Assembly (NCBI GenBank): GCA_910575585.1
Contig: CAJTGF010000001.1
Span: forward strand, 62,197-126,196
Direction: 5' to 3'
DNA: 64,000 bases
DNA from: Clostridiaceae bacterium
GTDB lineage: Bacteria > Bacillota > Clostridia > Lachnospirales > Lachnospiraceae
Part shown: positions 35,525 through 44,402 of the stretch, in pieces
Numbering within the stretch: position 1 is the first letter of the stretch
Layout: each line of letters opens with the position of its first letter
Notes under the pieces: generated by a model
Told to the model about the DNA's origin: nothing
What the model saw: only the letters and a program-made list of their open reading frames with translations
Database searches by the model: none
Translations under genes and position numbers: made by a program

Positions 35525-35815
35525 TCAGCCCAGTCCCAGCATCCGGCCGGCGATCCGCTGGGGATCCGGCTTGTAGGTCCCATCCTCCGTCTTCCTGCGA
35601 AGATCCGCAACCCGCTCGCTGCTGGCAGTGCCAAGCTGAGCGGCAGTTTTTTTGGCAAGCATCCGGGCAAAAGTCTCATCATCCAGAGCTTTGGATCTGC
35701 GTATATTGACAGTATCGTAATCCCCGCTTGCTTTCTCCTTACGGGGCGTGGTCTTTGGCTGTACGGAAACCGACGGACGGTAAGAGGTATTTAACGATGG
35801 AAATGTGATATTCAT
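35525..35815 (-). CDS. flgM: Anti-sigma-28 factor FlgM
   Basis: FlgM binds and silences the flagellar sigma factor until the hook is complete and FlgM can be exported. The 96-aa protein has a flexible N-terminus and a C-terminal sigma-binding region: TVNIRRSKALDDETFARML, then VADLRRKTEDGTYKPDP and IAGRMLG. GAAGGGAGG precedes the ATG. A sigma-28-type site lies 50 bases upstream, so it is probably autoregulated through its own sigma factor. Confidence 0.92.
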   Translation of the reverse strand: MNITFPSLNTSYRPSVSVQPKTTPRKEKASGDYDTVNIRRSKALDDETFARMLAKKTAAQLGTASSERVADLRRKTEDGTYKPDPQRIAGRMLGLG

Positions 35816-35864
35816 AAAGCAACCTCCCTTCTAAAAAATTGCAAATATACACTTTATAAGTTGA

Positions 35865-35891
35865 TTATCGGCATTTTTTCTATAAATATAA
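35865..35891 (-). promoter_or_regulatory. Sigma-28-like promoter for flgM-flgN-flgK-flgL
   Basis: On the - strand GCCGATAA is a perfect -10 box with TTAT 15 bases upstream. It lies in the 258-base gap between flgM and the divergent fliK-like gene. The rest of that gap is AT-rich, with no other gene. Confidence 0.65.
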
Positions 35892-35998
35892 GCATAAGCC
35901 CCGGGATTGCGGCAGAAAAATGAAGATGGAAGGGATTTAATAAAGATGTAAAAATAATGTTATTTTATACTACTTGTGAAAAAATAAAAAAGATAATA

Positions 35999-36025
35999 TA
36001 ATAGATAACGTAAAGGTGCCGATAT
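35999..36025 (+). promoter_or_regulatory. Sigma-28-like promoter for the fliK-like operon
   Basis: TAAT, 15 bases, then GCCGATAT at 36018-36025, about 50 bases before the ATG at 36074. It is divergent from the flgM promoter. Confidence 0.55.
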
Positions 36026-36073
36026 ACAATATTATTGTGGTTTTACGACAAGAAGCAGAGATTAGGGGGAAGT

Positions 36074-37489
36074 ATGGCAAACATTTTGCAGGTGACAACG
36101 CCTAATATGGATAATCGTAACGTGGTCAATGCGCAGGACCCGAAGCACGGCGCGGGAAATCCGGCGATCCGCAATCCGGCAGATCCTACCAGAGTGGTCC
36201 GTTCAGACGGACGGGACGGGGAGCAGATGGGCAAAGATACCCAGGATGCTCTTTTGAGCGTGGTGGATTATGACAGCAACTATGGGGCTTTTGTCAAGAG
36301 CCTGGGCGAGGGCGGCCAGCTGGCGGACAGCCTGGAGCGGCTGCTGTTCACAGGCATGGCGGGGCTTGATAAGGCCGAGGTGGCGGATCTGGTGGAGAAG
36401 TTCCTGATGTCCATGCGCTTGGATTCACCGGAAGACCTGCTTTCTTATCTACAGGGACAGGGAGGTCTGCAGGCTAAGTTTGCCGGAGATTTTTTTAACC
36501 GGTTCCGTTTTATGCTTTTGCAGAGCTCGTCCAGAGGTCTCCAGGAGGCTGCCCTGGACTTTTTAAGGGGATATAATAACTATTCTTCGGGGGAGCATCT
36601 GCTGGAGCAGATGCATTCTCTTATGGATGATATCGAACAGCTTCTGCTGCGGTCCTACAAAGATGAGTTTAGAGAGCTGACCCAGGCCATGGACTGGCAG
36701 GCGGCAAACGGAGATACGGCCCGCAACGCCCAGGTGCTGAACAAGAGTCTGATCCCGTTTTTGTCCGAATACATTTCCAGGACCCATGATTACGGTTCCG
36801 TGCGGGAGGCTACCATGCTCCTTGTTTTTCACGCGGCCCGCTATCAGGACGGAGGATTGGAGAGGCTGGAGAAACTTTTTGAGGCTATGGAAAGCGACAA
36901 GGAATTTGCCAGGCTTTTTGAAGGCGACGCCAGGGAGAGTTTTGAAGGTCTTTTGGGGGCCAGAAGCGGGACGCGGCCGTTATCGGGGTTTGCCGACGGA
37001 CTGTCAGGGCTTCTGCTAAAGGGGGCTAACGGTTACGCGGGTCTGGAGAATATCCAGCAGTTTTACAATATCATGAACGGCATGCTGATGAATGAGAGCG
37101 TGTATATGCCGCTGCTCCACTTTATCCTTCCGTTTCAGTACGAGGATAATAATGTGATGTCCGAGATGTGGGTGGATCCGGACTCTGACAGAGGCGAGCA
37201 GACGGGAGCGAGGAAGATTAAGCTTTTTTTGAAATTTGACATTCAGAATGTGGGTAAATTTGAACTGGTGCTGGGCCTTCAGAACCGGGAGGCCGCCGTG
37301 CAGCTGTTTGTCCCTCCCCACCTGATTAAGGAGGAGAAGAAGATCCAGTCGGATGTGGCGGACATCCTAAAGAATAACGGCATACGATCCAGCCAGCTGA
37401 TGGTGCGCCGTCATACCCAGGACCGGCGGGTGGAAGAGATCTTCCCGGAGATACGGGAGAAGGAGAGAACGATCAATGTCAGAATTTGA
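36074..37489 (+). CDS. FliK-like flagellar hook-length/export protein (YlqG-like)
   Basis: This 471-aa protein has a variable helical N-terminal part and a C-terminal domain (about residues 375-465) resembling FliK C-terminal folds: KLFLKFDIQNVGKFELVLGL, AVQLFVPPHLI, DVADILKNNGI. Right after it, overlapping by 14 bases, is an FlhB-C-terminal-like gene. In Bacillus a similar pair (ylqG-ylqH) exists, so the two probably work together in switching export substrate. AGGGGGAAGT precedes the ATG at 36074. No signal peptide is seen. The FliK link is structural inference, not a full match. Confidence 0.6.
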   Translation: MANILQVTTPNMDNRNVVNAQDPKHGAGNPAIRNPADPTRVVRSDGRDGEQMGKDTQDALLSVVDYDSNYGAFVKSLGEGGQLADSLERLLFTGMAGLDKAEVADLVEKFLMSMRLDSPEDLLSYLQGQGGLQAKFAGDFFNRFRFMLLQSSSRGLQEAALDFLRGYNNYSSGEHLLEQMHSLMDDIEQLLLRSYKDEFRELTQAMDWQAANGDTARNAQVLNKSLIPFLSEYISRTHDYGSVREATMLLVFHAARYQDGGLERLEKLFEAMESDKEFARLFEGDARESFEGLLGARSGTRPLSGFADGLSGLLLKGANGYAGLENIQQFYNIMNGMLMNESVYMPLLHFILPFQYEDNNVMSEMWVDPDSDRGEQTGARKIKLFLKFDIQNVGKFELVLGLQNREAAVQLFVPPHLIKEEKKIQSDVADILKNNGIRSSQLMVRRHTQDRRVEEIFPEIREKERTINVRI

Positions 37490-37814
37490 TGATATGATGC
37501 GGCAAAAGGCCGTGGCTTTAAAGTACAATCCGGATAAAAACGGGGCTCCGGTGATCGTGGCCTCGGGTATGGGCTATCTGGCTGAGAAGATCACGGAGAC
37601 CGCTCTTGCGGCGGGAGTGCCGGTCTATGAGGATGACTCTTTGGCGACGCTCCTTACCCAGCTGCAGCTGGGGCAGGAGATCCCTATCGAACTGTACCAG
37701 GCGATCGTGGATATCTACATATATTTTCTGGGGTATGTGCCGGGGGCAAAGGAATCGGAGGCCGCAGCCGGGGAAGCGGACGACGGCAGTGATGTTCAGG
37801 CGGAGGAAGCGTAA
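37476..37814 (+). CDS. FlhB C-terminal-like export switch protein (YlqH-type)
   Basis: This 112-aa protein matches only the cytoplasmic C-terminal domain of FlhB/EscU: VALKYNPDKNGAPVIVASG, then YLAEKITETALAAGVPV and LGQEIPIELYQAIVDIYIYF. The family's self-cleaving site NPTH is replaced by NPDK, so self-cleavage is not expected. It has no membrane segments. It probably helps the export switch or docks with the FliK-like partner. The last 20 residues are an acidic tail. It overlaps the upstream gene by 14 bases. Confidence 0.8.
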   Translation: MSEFDDMMRQKAVALKYNPDKNGAPVIVASGMGYLAEKITETALAAGVPVYEDDSLATLLTQLQLGQEIPIELYQAIVDIYIYFLGYVPGAKESEAAAGEADDGSDVQAEEA

Positions 37815-37882
37815 GGCCCAAAGGCCCTGAGGGATCAAAGGCCCGGGGACGACAGAAACAGGATAAAAAGGAGTTGATGATA

Positions 37883-39262
37883 ATGGATCAGAAGATGAAA
37901 AGACTGACGGCATTGGTGCTGGCGTTCCTTTGCGTGATCGTTATGCCTGGGGAAGCATGGGCGGCTACGAAGCCTATGAATACCATCAGCATCAAGATCT
38001 CGTCAAAACTGAAAGCCGGCGACCGACTGCCCGGCATTGATATCGGAACCGGGAACGCTCCGGACGGAGGGATCCTGGTGGCCCAGAAGGGGAGCCATTT
38101 TACAGTGACTTCTGCCTCGTGGGTTGACAGTTCTTCCAAAGAGACGGTGGCGGCGGATGAACCAAGGATGAGCCTGGTGCTGGAGCCGGATGATGTCAGC
38201 GAATATTATTTTCTGGCCAACTATAAAGCGTCCAGTGTAAAGGTAAGCGGCGGGTCTTTCGTGTCAGCGCGGCGGGACGGCGATAATCTGGTGGTGACGG
38301 TAAAGGTCAACCCCATAAGAGGCGAGTACGACAGTCCAAGAGACGTGTACTGGAACGAGAAGAAGCTGGGCGAAGCCAAGTGGGAGAAGCCGGAGAACGG
38401 TTCCGGCTACTATGAAGTACAGCTTCTTCGGAACAATAAAAACGTGTTTAAGGTAGAAAAGACTTCGGCGACAAACTATAACTTTTATCCCTATATGACT
38501 CAGACCGGCGATTACACCATTAAGATCCGGACGGTGCCGGGGACGGATTTTCAGAAGAGCCACGCAAAGCAGAGCGATTGGCTGGAGTCCGGGCCGTTAG
38601 TGATCACGGACCGATATGTTTCCGACGGCAAAGGACAGCAGAATGCCAAGTCTACCGCAGTAAAGGGGACCGAGGACACCGTAGGGTGGATCAAGCAGGG
38701 CAGTGAGTGGAAGTATCGTTTTCCCAGCGGCGCCTTTAAGACAGGAGGCTGGGAGCGGATCAATGATAAGTGGTACTATTTTGACGATGCCGGGATCATG
38801 ATAAAGGGTTGGAAGACCATCGGCGGATTCCAGTATTATTTCCACGAAAACGGAGAGATGGCTCTGGGGTGGGCGAAGGTTAACAATCAATGGTACTATT
38901 TCCGACCGGAGAAAGAGGGCTCATATCCGGAAGGATCCATGTTCTCCCCGGGATGGCGGGTAATCGCCGGGTACTATTACTATTTTAATCAGGACGGCAG
39001 CGTCTTCACCGGATGGCTGAAAGACAATGATAAGTGGTATTATCTCAATACGCTGGATAACAGCCTCCAGGGAGCCATGTTCACAGGCTGGATCCGCAGG
39101 GATGAAAAGACGTATTTTACGGATTCCAACGGGGAGATGGTGGAAGGCTGGTATCAGATCGACGGCCTGTGGTATTATTTCCGGCCGGGTTCCGGGGAGA
39201 TGGCTTTCAACACGGAGATTGACGGATTCTATCTGGACGGCGACGGGGTGTGGAGGCAGTGA
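37883..39262 (+). CDS. Secreted choline-binding-repeat protein
   Basis: This 459-aa protein has a Sec signal peptide (LTALVLAFLCVIVMPGEAWA), a beta-rich middle of about 230 residues, and a C-terminal run of about seven cell-wall-binding repeats of the GW...WYYF type (DKWYYFDDAGIMIKGW and similar). Such repeats usually bind choline on teichoic acids. ATG 37883 is preferred because GGAG lies 9 bases upstream. The middle has a fibronectin-like region (KPENGSGYYEVQLLRNNK). It follows the FlhB-like gene, and a second such protein comes next. It may anchor on phosphocholine placed by the LicD proteins. Confidence 0.85.
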   Translation: MDQKMKRLTALVLAFLCVIVMPGEAWAATKPMNTISIKISSKLKAGDRLPGIDIGTGNAPDGGILVAQKGSHFTVTSASWVDSSSKETVAADEPRMSLVLEPDDVSEYYFLANYKASSVKVSGGSFVSARRDGDNLVVTVKVNPIRGEYDSPRDVYWNEKKLGEAKWEKPENGSGYYEVQLLRNNKNVFKVEKTSATNYNFYPYMTQTGDYTIKIRTVPGTDFQKSHAKQSDWLESGPLVITDRYVSDGKGQQNAKSTAVKGTEDTVGWIKQGSEWKYRFPSGAFKTGGWERINDKWYYFDDAGIMIKGWKTIGGFQYYFHENGEMALGWAKVNNQWYYFRPEKEGSYPEGSMFSPGWRVIAGYYYYFNQDGSVFTGWLKDNDKWYYLNTLDNSLQGAMFTGWIRRDEKTYFTDSNGEMVEGWYQIDGLWYYFRPGSGEMAFNTEIDGFYLDGDGVWRQ

Positions 39263-39344
39263 TGCCGCAGAAGGCGGAAGGCATGGGTTTGGCTGCGCCG
39301 GATCCGGCCGCCGCGGCGGCGCAAGAGAAAGGCAGGTTTAGACT

Positions 39345-40562
39345 ATGAAGTTTTGGAAGGTAATGAAAGGGCTGGCTGCGTGTACGTGTGTGCTTACGCT
39401 TTTGATGGGAGACGGCCATAAGGCCGGAAGGCTGGAGGTCTACGGCGCTCCTTCCTCCTCCAGCGTCATTGAGAGCGTCACCGTGACGCTGACCGGTACT
39501 TACGGCGAGGCGGAGGAGATCTTAGAGCCTTCTATCCAGGTAAACGGCTCAAACTGTGTGCTTGGGGACTACCAGTACGGAACCGCGTTTGATAAGTGGA
39601 AGCCGGGGAAAAAAGTGCGGATTGAGATAACGGTGGAAGCGGAAGAGGGCAAAGTATTTCCCGTATCCTTAAACAGTTCCCAGTGCAAGGTGACAGGCGC
39701 CAGTTTTGTGTCGGCAAGGGCTCTTGGGGACAGTAAGCTCCAGGTGAAAGTCGATTATATGCCAGTCATGGTCCTGGGCGGCACCACATGGGCAGGATGG
39801 GACAAGACGGAGACCAAGAAAGCCACCTGGAAATCAGTCAAGCACGCTACCGGCTATTCGGTGACCCTTTACGGAGATAACAAGGTGGTGAAGCGTCAGA
39901 CTGTGAAAGGCACCAGTTTAGATATGGCGCCCTTTATGAAGACAGGCGATAAGACCTATTATTTTGAGGTAAAAGCAATCCCCACCACGTCGGAGGAGAA
40001 AAAGTACTTAAAAGAAGGCATTGCTGTGGCATCTACCGAGGATGAATACGATTACAGCGAGAACTGGAACGATAACACGGACGACGGGGGATCAATCAGA
40101 GGCAATAATTACATCATGCCTGACGGAGAGAAAGCGAGAAACAGCTGGAAGAAAGTGTCGGGCCGGTGGTATTATTTTGATGAGAACGGCAGCATGGTAA
40201 AGGGCTGGCGGTATATTAACAACTTCTGGTACTTTATGAGCAGCGGAGGAGCCATGCAGACAGGTTGGATCAGCCCGACGGCAGGTACATGGTTTTACAT
40301 GAACGCCAATGGCGAGATGTGTACCGGATGGGTGGAGCCGGTCCCCGGCGATTGGTATTATCTGGACGGGAACGGCTATATGCAGAGAGGCTGGATCGAT
40401 GTCAACGGCAGAAGATACTATCTGGATAACAACGGAAAGATGCAGCGGGGCTGGGTTATGATCGCGGGGACCTGGTATTATTTCAACGGCGACGGGAGCA
40501 TGGTGACCAATGCCTATATCGACGGATGGACCATCGGCCCCAACGGAGCCGCATATCAATAA
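39345..40562 (+). CDS. Secreted choline-binding-repeat protein (second)
   Basis: This 405-aa protein has a signal peptide (MKGLAACTCVLTLLMGDG), a beta-rich N-terminal half related to the one upstream (VTGASFVSARALGDSKLQ against VSGGSFVSARRDGDNLV), and about six C-terminal GW/WYY repeats (GRWYYFDENGSMVKGW, GDWYYLDGNGYMQRGW). It is a paralogue of the upstream gene. It is surface-bound through the wall. The partner and substrate are unknown. It is followed by a wall-cutting enzyme, so the group may locally remodel the wall for the flagellum. Confidence 0.85.
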   Translation: MKFWKVMKGLAACTCVLTLLMGDGHKAGRLEVYGAPSSSSVIESVTVTLTGTYGEAEEILEPSIQVNGSNCVLGDYQYGTAFDKWKPGKKVRIEITVEAEEGKVFPVSLNSSQCKVTGASFVSARALGDSKLQVKVDYMPVMVLGGTTWAGWDKTETKKATWKSVKHATGYSVTLYGDNKVVKRQTVKGTSLDMAPFMKTGDKTYYFEVKAIPTTSEEKKYLKEGIAVASTEDEYDYSENWNDNTDDGGSIRGNNYIMPDGEKARNSWKKVSGRWYYFDENGSMVKGWRYINNFWYFMSSGGAMQTGWISPTAGTWFYMNANGEMCTGWVEPVPGDWYYLDGNGYMQRGWIDVNGRRYYLDNNGKMQRGWVMIAGTWYYFNGDGSMVTNAYIDGWTIGPNGAAYQ

Positions 40563-40590
40563 AGGAATAGACAAAGAGGAGAGAAAAACT

Positions 40591-41490
40591 ATGGGTTTAG
40601 TATCATCAGTGACGGATGCCGCCAGTGTCAGCGCCGCGAATCGGCAGGTGGTCCAGACAGAGAAAGCCAGCGACAGTTTTCAGGACGCGTTTCAGAGCGC
40701 TTATGGGCAAAGCCGGTCAGAGAGCATGGATGCTATTTTTGAGGAAGCATCTTCCCGATACGGGGTTTCCGTCAGCCTGCTGAAAGCCGTCGCCAAGGCG
40801 GAATCGAACTTCAATCCCAAAGCCGTGTCAAAAGCCGGGGCCATCGGCGTCATGCAGCTTATGCCGGCCACGGCCAGATCGTTAGGGGTTTCCAATCCTT
40901 ACGACGCAAGGCAGAATATCATGGGCGGGGCCAAATATTTAAAGGAGAACCTGGACCGGTTCGGCGGCAATGTAAATCTGGCTTTGGCCGCTTACAACGC
41001 GGGACCCAACAGCGTCCAGAAATATGGAGGCATCCCGCCGTATAAGGAGACACAGAATTATGTGAAGACGGTTAACTCCTATATGAGCGGTTCCCCTCTT
41101 TTGGCCGGAAAGACGGTGCAGACAGGGGGACTTGGAAGTATGTGGGGACTTGGCTATGAAAACAACAGCCTGGCAGGTCTTACATCGGATCAGCTTTTGG
41201 GACTGTACGGAGTGTCAGGAAGCAGCGTCGGCAGTTTGCTGGGCAGCTCCGCCTCGTCTTCCGACGGCCTGTATGGAAGCTATGGCGGGATGTCAGGATT
41301 GGGAATGGGAAGCCTTAACGGTTTCGGAAGCAGCATCAATGGTCTGAGCATGCTGCTGGGCATGGCTTCGGCTGACGAGGGAGGCGATACGGTTTCTTTA
41401 AGCAAGGAGAGCTTTGCCAGCATGGTGGAGATCCTGCGGATTCAGATGCTGATGAACGCCAGCAGATCTGCCGGGAATGTTACGGTATAG
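40591..41490 (+). CDS. Lytic transglycosylase (SLT domain)
   Basis: This 299-aa protein cuts peptidoglycan glycan strands. The SLT domain covers about residues 47-165, with the catalytic Glu71 in AKAESNFNP, then AGAIGVMQLMPATARSLG and ALAAYNAGP. The C-terminal part is Gly/Ser-rich and of unknown role. There is no Sec signal peptide, which fits export through the flagellar route, as for FlgJ-type muramidases. GAGGAGAG precedes the ATG at 40591. It lies in the fliK-like operon. Confidence 0.9.
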   Translation: MGLVSSVTDAASVSAANRQVVQTEKASDSFQDAFQSAYGQSRSESMDAIFEEASSRYGVSVSLLKAVAKAESNFNPKAVSKAGAIGVMQLMPATARSLGVSNPYDARQNIMGGAKYLKENLDRFGGNVNLALAAYNAGPNSVQKYGGIPPYKETQNYVKTVNSYMSGSPLLAGKTVQTGGLGSMWGLGYENNSLAGLTSDQLLGLYGVSGSSVGSLLGSSASSSDGLYGSYGGMSGLGMGSLNGFGSSINGLSMLLGMASADEGGDTVSLSKESFASMVEILRIQMLMNASRSAGNVTV

Positions 41491-41525
41491 CAGGCAGGAG
41501 AGGTTTTGGGACCAGGGGCTTGCGA

Positions 41526-41552
41526 AATGGCATAATAGGGAATGGCATAATA
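41526..41552 (+). repeat. Short direct repeat upstream of the PilZ gene
   Basis: AATGGCATAATA occurs at 41526-41537 and again at 41541-41552, a 15-base period. It lies in the 94-base gap before the PilZ gene. It may be a regulator site or a chance repeat. Confidence 0.5.
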
Positions 41553-41584
41553 TAGGAGAGAGCTAAAAGGAGGGCTACATAGTC

Positions 41585-42208
41585 ATGAAGTTCAGGGATT
41601 GTGAAACCTGTTTGGTATACGGAACGGATAATAAACCTTTGTCAAGAGCAAGGGTGGAGACAGACTCGAAAGACAGGATTACGTTATATTTTAACAATTA
41701 TAAGCTAAAGAGCGCCAGATTTAAGGCTTATGTGGATTTTTATGATATGCAGCAGGGGCTTATGAGAGCTTGGTGCGAGTTGGTGCTGTGCAAAAACGCG
41801 AAGAAAGATATGGTCGAGCCGTGGATGGCCAATGTTAAGGTCCTGGAGGTGGCGGACGTATTCCAGAGGCAGAAGGATTTGCGGGTGAGGGTGAATATTT
41901 CCACCAGCTTTACTACGGATGACGGCCGCTTCTTTTCCGGAAGCATCAAGAATATCAGCGCGGGAGGGATCTTTTTGGTGACTGCCCAGGCGCTGCAGCC
42001 GGATACCAAGTTTTCTTTCACCTACCGTTTTGACGGGGAACTGTGCAAGGTTACGGGCAAGGTTCTCCGCGCCAGAGGGGCTACTGCCGGCGGGTTCGGA
42101 TACGGGTGCCAGTTTGTGCGGCTGCTTCCGGAGACGGAGGCTACGATCCGTAAATTCGTCTTTGCGAAGCAGGTGGAGAATCAGAAGAACCCGGAGAGGA
42201 GAATGTAG
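41585..42208 (+). CDS. PilZ-domain c-di-GMP-binding protein
   Basis: This 207-aa protein has a YcgR-N-like beta domain (residues 1-90) and a C-terminal PilZ domain with the binding pattern RQKDLRVRV at 95-103 and NISAGGIFL at 123-131. It probably brakes or modulates the flagellar motor when c-di-GMP is high. A strong AAAAGGAGGG precedes the ATG. It overlaps the glycosyltransferase gene by one base. The PilZ loop is R-x4-R in the printed frame, slightly different from the usual R-x3-R. Confidence 0.88.
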   Translation: MKFRDCETCLVYGTDNKPLSRARVETDSKDRITLYFNNYKLKSARFKAYVDFYDMQQGLMRAWCELVLCKNAKKDMVEPWMANVKVLEVADVFQRQKDLRVRVNISTSFTTDDGRFFSGSIKNISAGGIFLVTAQALQPDTKFSFTYRFDGELCKVTGKVLRARGATAGGFGYGCQFVRLLPETEATIRKFVFAKQVENQKNPERRM

Positions 42209-43281
42209 TGAAACTGAACCTGGTGATGATCGTAAAGAATGAGGAGCGTTCCCTTAGGCGGTGCCTGAAAGCGGCAAAGCCTTTGGTGGACCGGATGATC
42301 ATAGCAGATACCGGGTCTTCGGATAAAACGGCGGAGATAGCAAGATCCATGGGAGCGACGGTTTTGGAGTTCCCATGGATCAATGACTTCTCCGCCGCCC
42401 GTAATTTTGCGCTGGATCATTCGGACGGGGACTGGAATCTGGTGCTGGACGCGGACGAGTATCTGCGTCCCTGCAGGAGGAAGGATCTGGAGCGGGTTTT
42501 GAACAGCCGGGGCGGCATGTGGCTGGGAGGGCTTACCAGATACGACTCCTATGAGGATGAGGACGGCATCAGCCAGAGCGCGTCGGTGCTGCCCAGGGTG
42601 CTGCCAAGGGGCGTTCGGTATGAGGGGATCATCCATGAGCAGCCGGGCGGGAATTATCCGTGCTATGGGCTTCCTCTGGCTGCGGACCATGACGGGTATC
42701 TGGTGGCGGATAAGGGGGAAAGAAATCTTTCTTATCTTGAGGAAGCGGTGGAACTTTACCCGGAGGATCCTTACTATCAGTTCCAGATGGCATCCACGCT
42801 ACGGAATCTGAAAAGGCGGGAGGAGAGCCTTACGTATTTTCGGGAGTTTTACCGCCTGGCCGGCCCGGTAAGCGGGTATCGGGCGGGAGGCGTGGTGCTT
42901 TATCTGTATACCCTTTTGGATGTGGGGAGCCAGGCGTGTCTGGACGAGGCGGCGGCTGTGGTGGAGCGGGAGGAAGGTGCTTTGGGAGGTTTTCCCGACT
43001 TCTGCTTTGTGTGCGGACTTTTTTATATGAAGAGAGTTTTGTCGGATGTGGAGCGGTATATGGATCTGCTTCCAAACATTGAGAAGTGTTATCTGAAATG
43101 CTTAAGGCTTGGTGAGAGACCGGAGCTGGGAGGCGTGGTGGGGACGGGATCTTTTAAGGCAGCTTATAATCTGGGGGCCTGGTATGAGGTGTCCGGGCAG
43201 ACGGAGTTTGCCAGGAAGTATTATAAGGAGGCGGCGAAAGCCGGGTATGGGCCCGCGAGGGAGAGGCTTAGGATGATCTGA
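42208..43281 (+). CDS. GT2 glycosyltransferase with TPR tail
   Basis: This 357-aa protein starts LNLVMIVKNEERSLRRCL, with IADTGSSDKTAEIA and DADEYLRP, a GT2 catalytic core of the type found near flagellins, then a helical TPR-like tail (LEEAVELYPEDPYYQFQMA). The start is GTG 42208 with GGAGAGGAG upstream. It lies 200 bases before the first flagellin. A GT2 downstream of fliC glycosylates flagellin in Clostridioides difficile, so by analogy it is a candidate flagellin transferase. The sugar is unknown. Confidence 0.8.
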   Translation: MKLNLVMIVKNEERSLRRCLKAAKPLVDRMIIADTGSSDKTAEIARSMGATVLEFPWINDFSAARNFALDHSDGDWNLVLDADEYLRPCRRKDLERVLNSRGGMWLGGLTRYDSYEDEDGISQSASVLPRVLPRGVRYEGIIHEQPGGNYPCYGLPLAADHDGYLVADKGERNLSYLEEAVELYPEDPYYQFQMASTLRNLKRREESLTYFREFYRLAGPVSGYRAGGVVLYLYTLLDVGSQACLDEAAAVVEREEGALGGFPDFCFVCGLFYMKRVLSDVERYMDLLPNIEKCYLKCLRLGERPELGGVVGTGSFKAAYNLGAWYEVSGQTEFARKYYKEAAKAGYGPARERLRMI

Positions 43282-43350
43282 TATGATAGCGGTTATGGAA
43301 AGGATATTGGTCCAGGTACGTGAAAAAAATGTGAAATTCCGTGTGAAAAC

Positions 43351-43377
43351 TTATGAACCCACTGAATCTGCCGATAT
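43351..43377 (+). promoter_or_regulatory. Sigma-28-like promoter for the first flagellin
   Basis: TTAT, 15 bases, then GCCGATAT at 43370-43377. It lies about 108 bases before the ATG at 43485 in a 203-base gap that holds no other gene. Confidence 0.55.
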
Positions 43378-43484
43378 AACAACCATAAGACAATGAGAAC
43401 CAAGGATGGTCATGATAGAACGGTCAGGCTCCGTCCCAGGAGCTGGAGAACCGCGACATAGCAAGGAAGGATGGTTGCGGATAT

Positions 43485-44330
43485 ATGATAATTCAGAATA
43501 ACATAGCGGGGATTAACGCTTCCCGCAATAAAGGAATCGCGGAAGGCAAGATGAGAAAGAACCTGGAGAAACTGTCATCGGGCTACCGCATTAACCGGGC
43601 AGGCGACGACGCTGCCGGGTTGACTATTTCAGAGCTGATGCGCAGTCAGATAACGGGTTTGAACCAGGCCATGCGGAATGTAAACGACGGCATCAGTATG
43701 ACCCAAACCGGGGATGGCGCGCTGACAGAAGTTCATTCCATGTTAGGAAGGTTAAAGACTCTGGCGACACAGTCCGCTAATGGTACCTATAACAGTATCG
43801 CGAGAGGAAATCTGGACGCGGAGCGGCTGCAGCTTTTTGATGAGATCAACCGGATCGGTGAGACATCGAATTTTGACGAGATTCCCCTGTTCGACAGCGC
43901 GGATCCGCCAGGAGTCATAGAGCCTCCGGTTCCGTCTGATGAGATCACGCTGCAGATCGGTCACAGTCAGCAGGAGACCATGGATGTAACCCGGTTTTAT
44001 ATGAGCACGAAGGCGTTGGATCTGGAAGGTATGGATTTTACGACCCTGGAGGGCGCTAATGCGTCGGTTGATAAGCTTGCGGTAGCTATCGAGGCTGTGG
44101 CGGATATCCGGGCTGAATTTGGAGCTGCTCAGAACCATTTGGAGCATACCCATAATAATCTTAGCGTTACCAACGAGAATATGAGCAGCGCGGAGAGCCG
44201 TATCCGCGATACCAACATGGCGGAGGAGTTTACGGAGTTTACCAAGGAGAATATCATATACCAGGCAGCGACCTCCATGGCAGCCCAGGCGAATTCGCTT
44301 CCGGAATTGGTTATCAATCTACTGCGATGA
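43485..44330 (+). CDS. Divergent flagellin (minor or variant)
   Basis: This 281-aa flagellin keeps the D0/D1 ends (MIIQNNIAGINASRNKG, NLEKLSSGYRINRAGDDAAG) but differs from the next flagellin in usually fixed places, for example HTHNNLSVTNENMSSAE and an end in LPELVINLLR. Its ribosome site is poor (AAGGAAGG is 14 bases upstream) and its codons are less biased than those of the next gene. It may be a minor filament protein. It lacks the D2/D3 outer domains, like its neighbour. It is cytosolic before flagellar export. Confidence 0.88.
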   Translation: MIIQNNIAGINASRNKGIAEGKMRKNLEKLSSGYRINRAGDDAAGLTISELMRSQITGLNQAMRNVNDGISMTQTGDGALTEVHSMLGRLKTLATQSANGTYNSIARGNLDAERLQLFDEINRIGETSNFDEIPLFDSADPPGVIEPPVPSDEITLQIGHSQQETMDVTRFYMSTKALDLEGMDFTTLEGANASVDKLAVAIEAVADIRAEFGAAQNHLEHTHNNLSVTNENMSSAESRIRDTNMAEEFTEFTKENIIYQAATSMAAQANSLPELVINLLR

Positions 44331-44375
44331 TCACAGGTTAGATGAGAAATATTAGCAAAATATTTAAAAAGCCAC

Positions 44376-44402
44376 TTAACTTTTTATAAGTACTGACGAT
44401 AA
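44376..44402 (+). promoter_or_regulatory. Sigma-28 promoter for the main flagellin
   Basis: TTAA, 15 bases, then GACGATAA at 44395-44402, followed by ATAAG. It is nearly the same as the site at 179-205. Transcription would start about 115 bases before the ATG. Confidence 0.7.
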
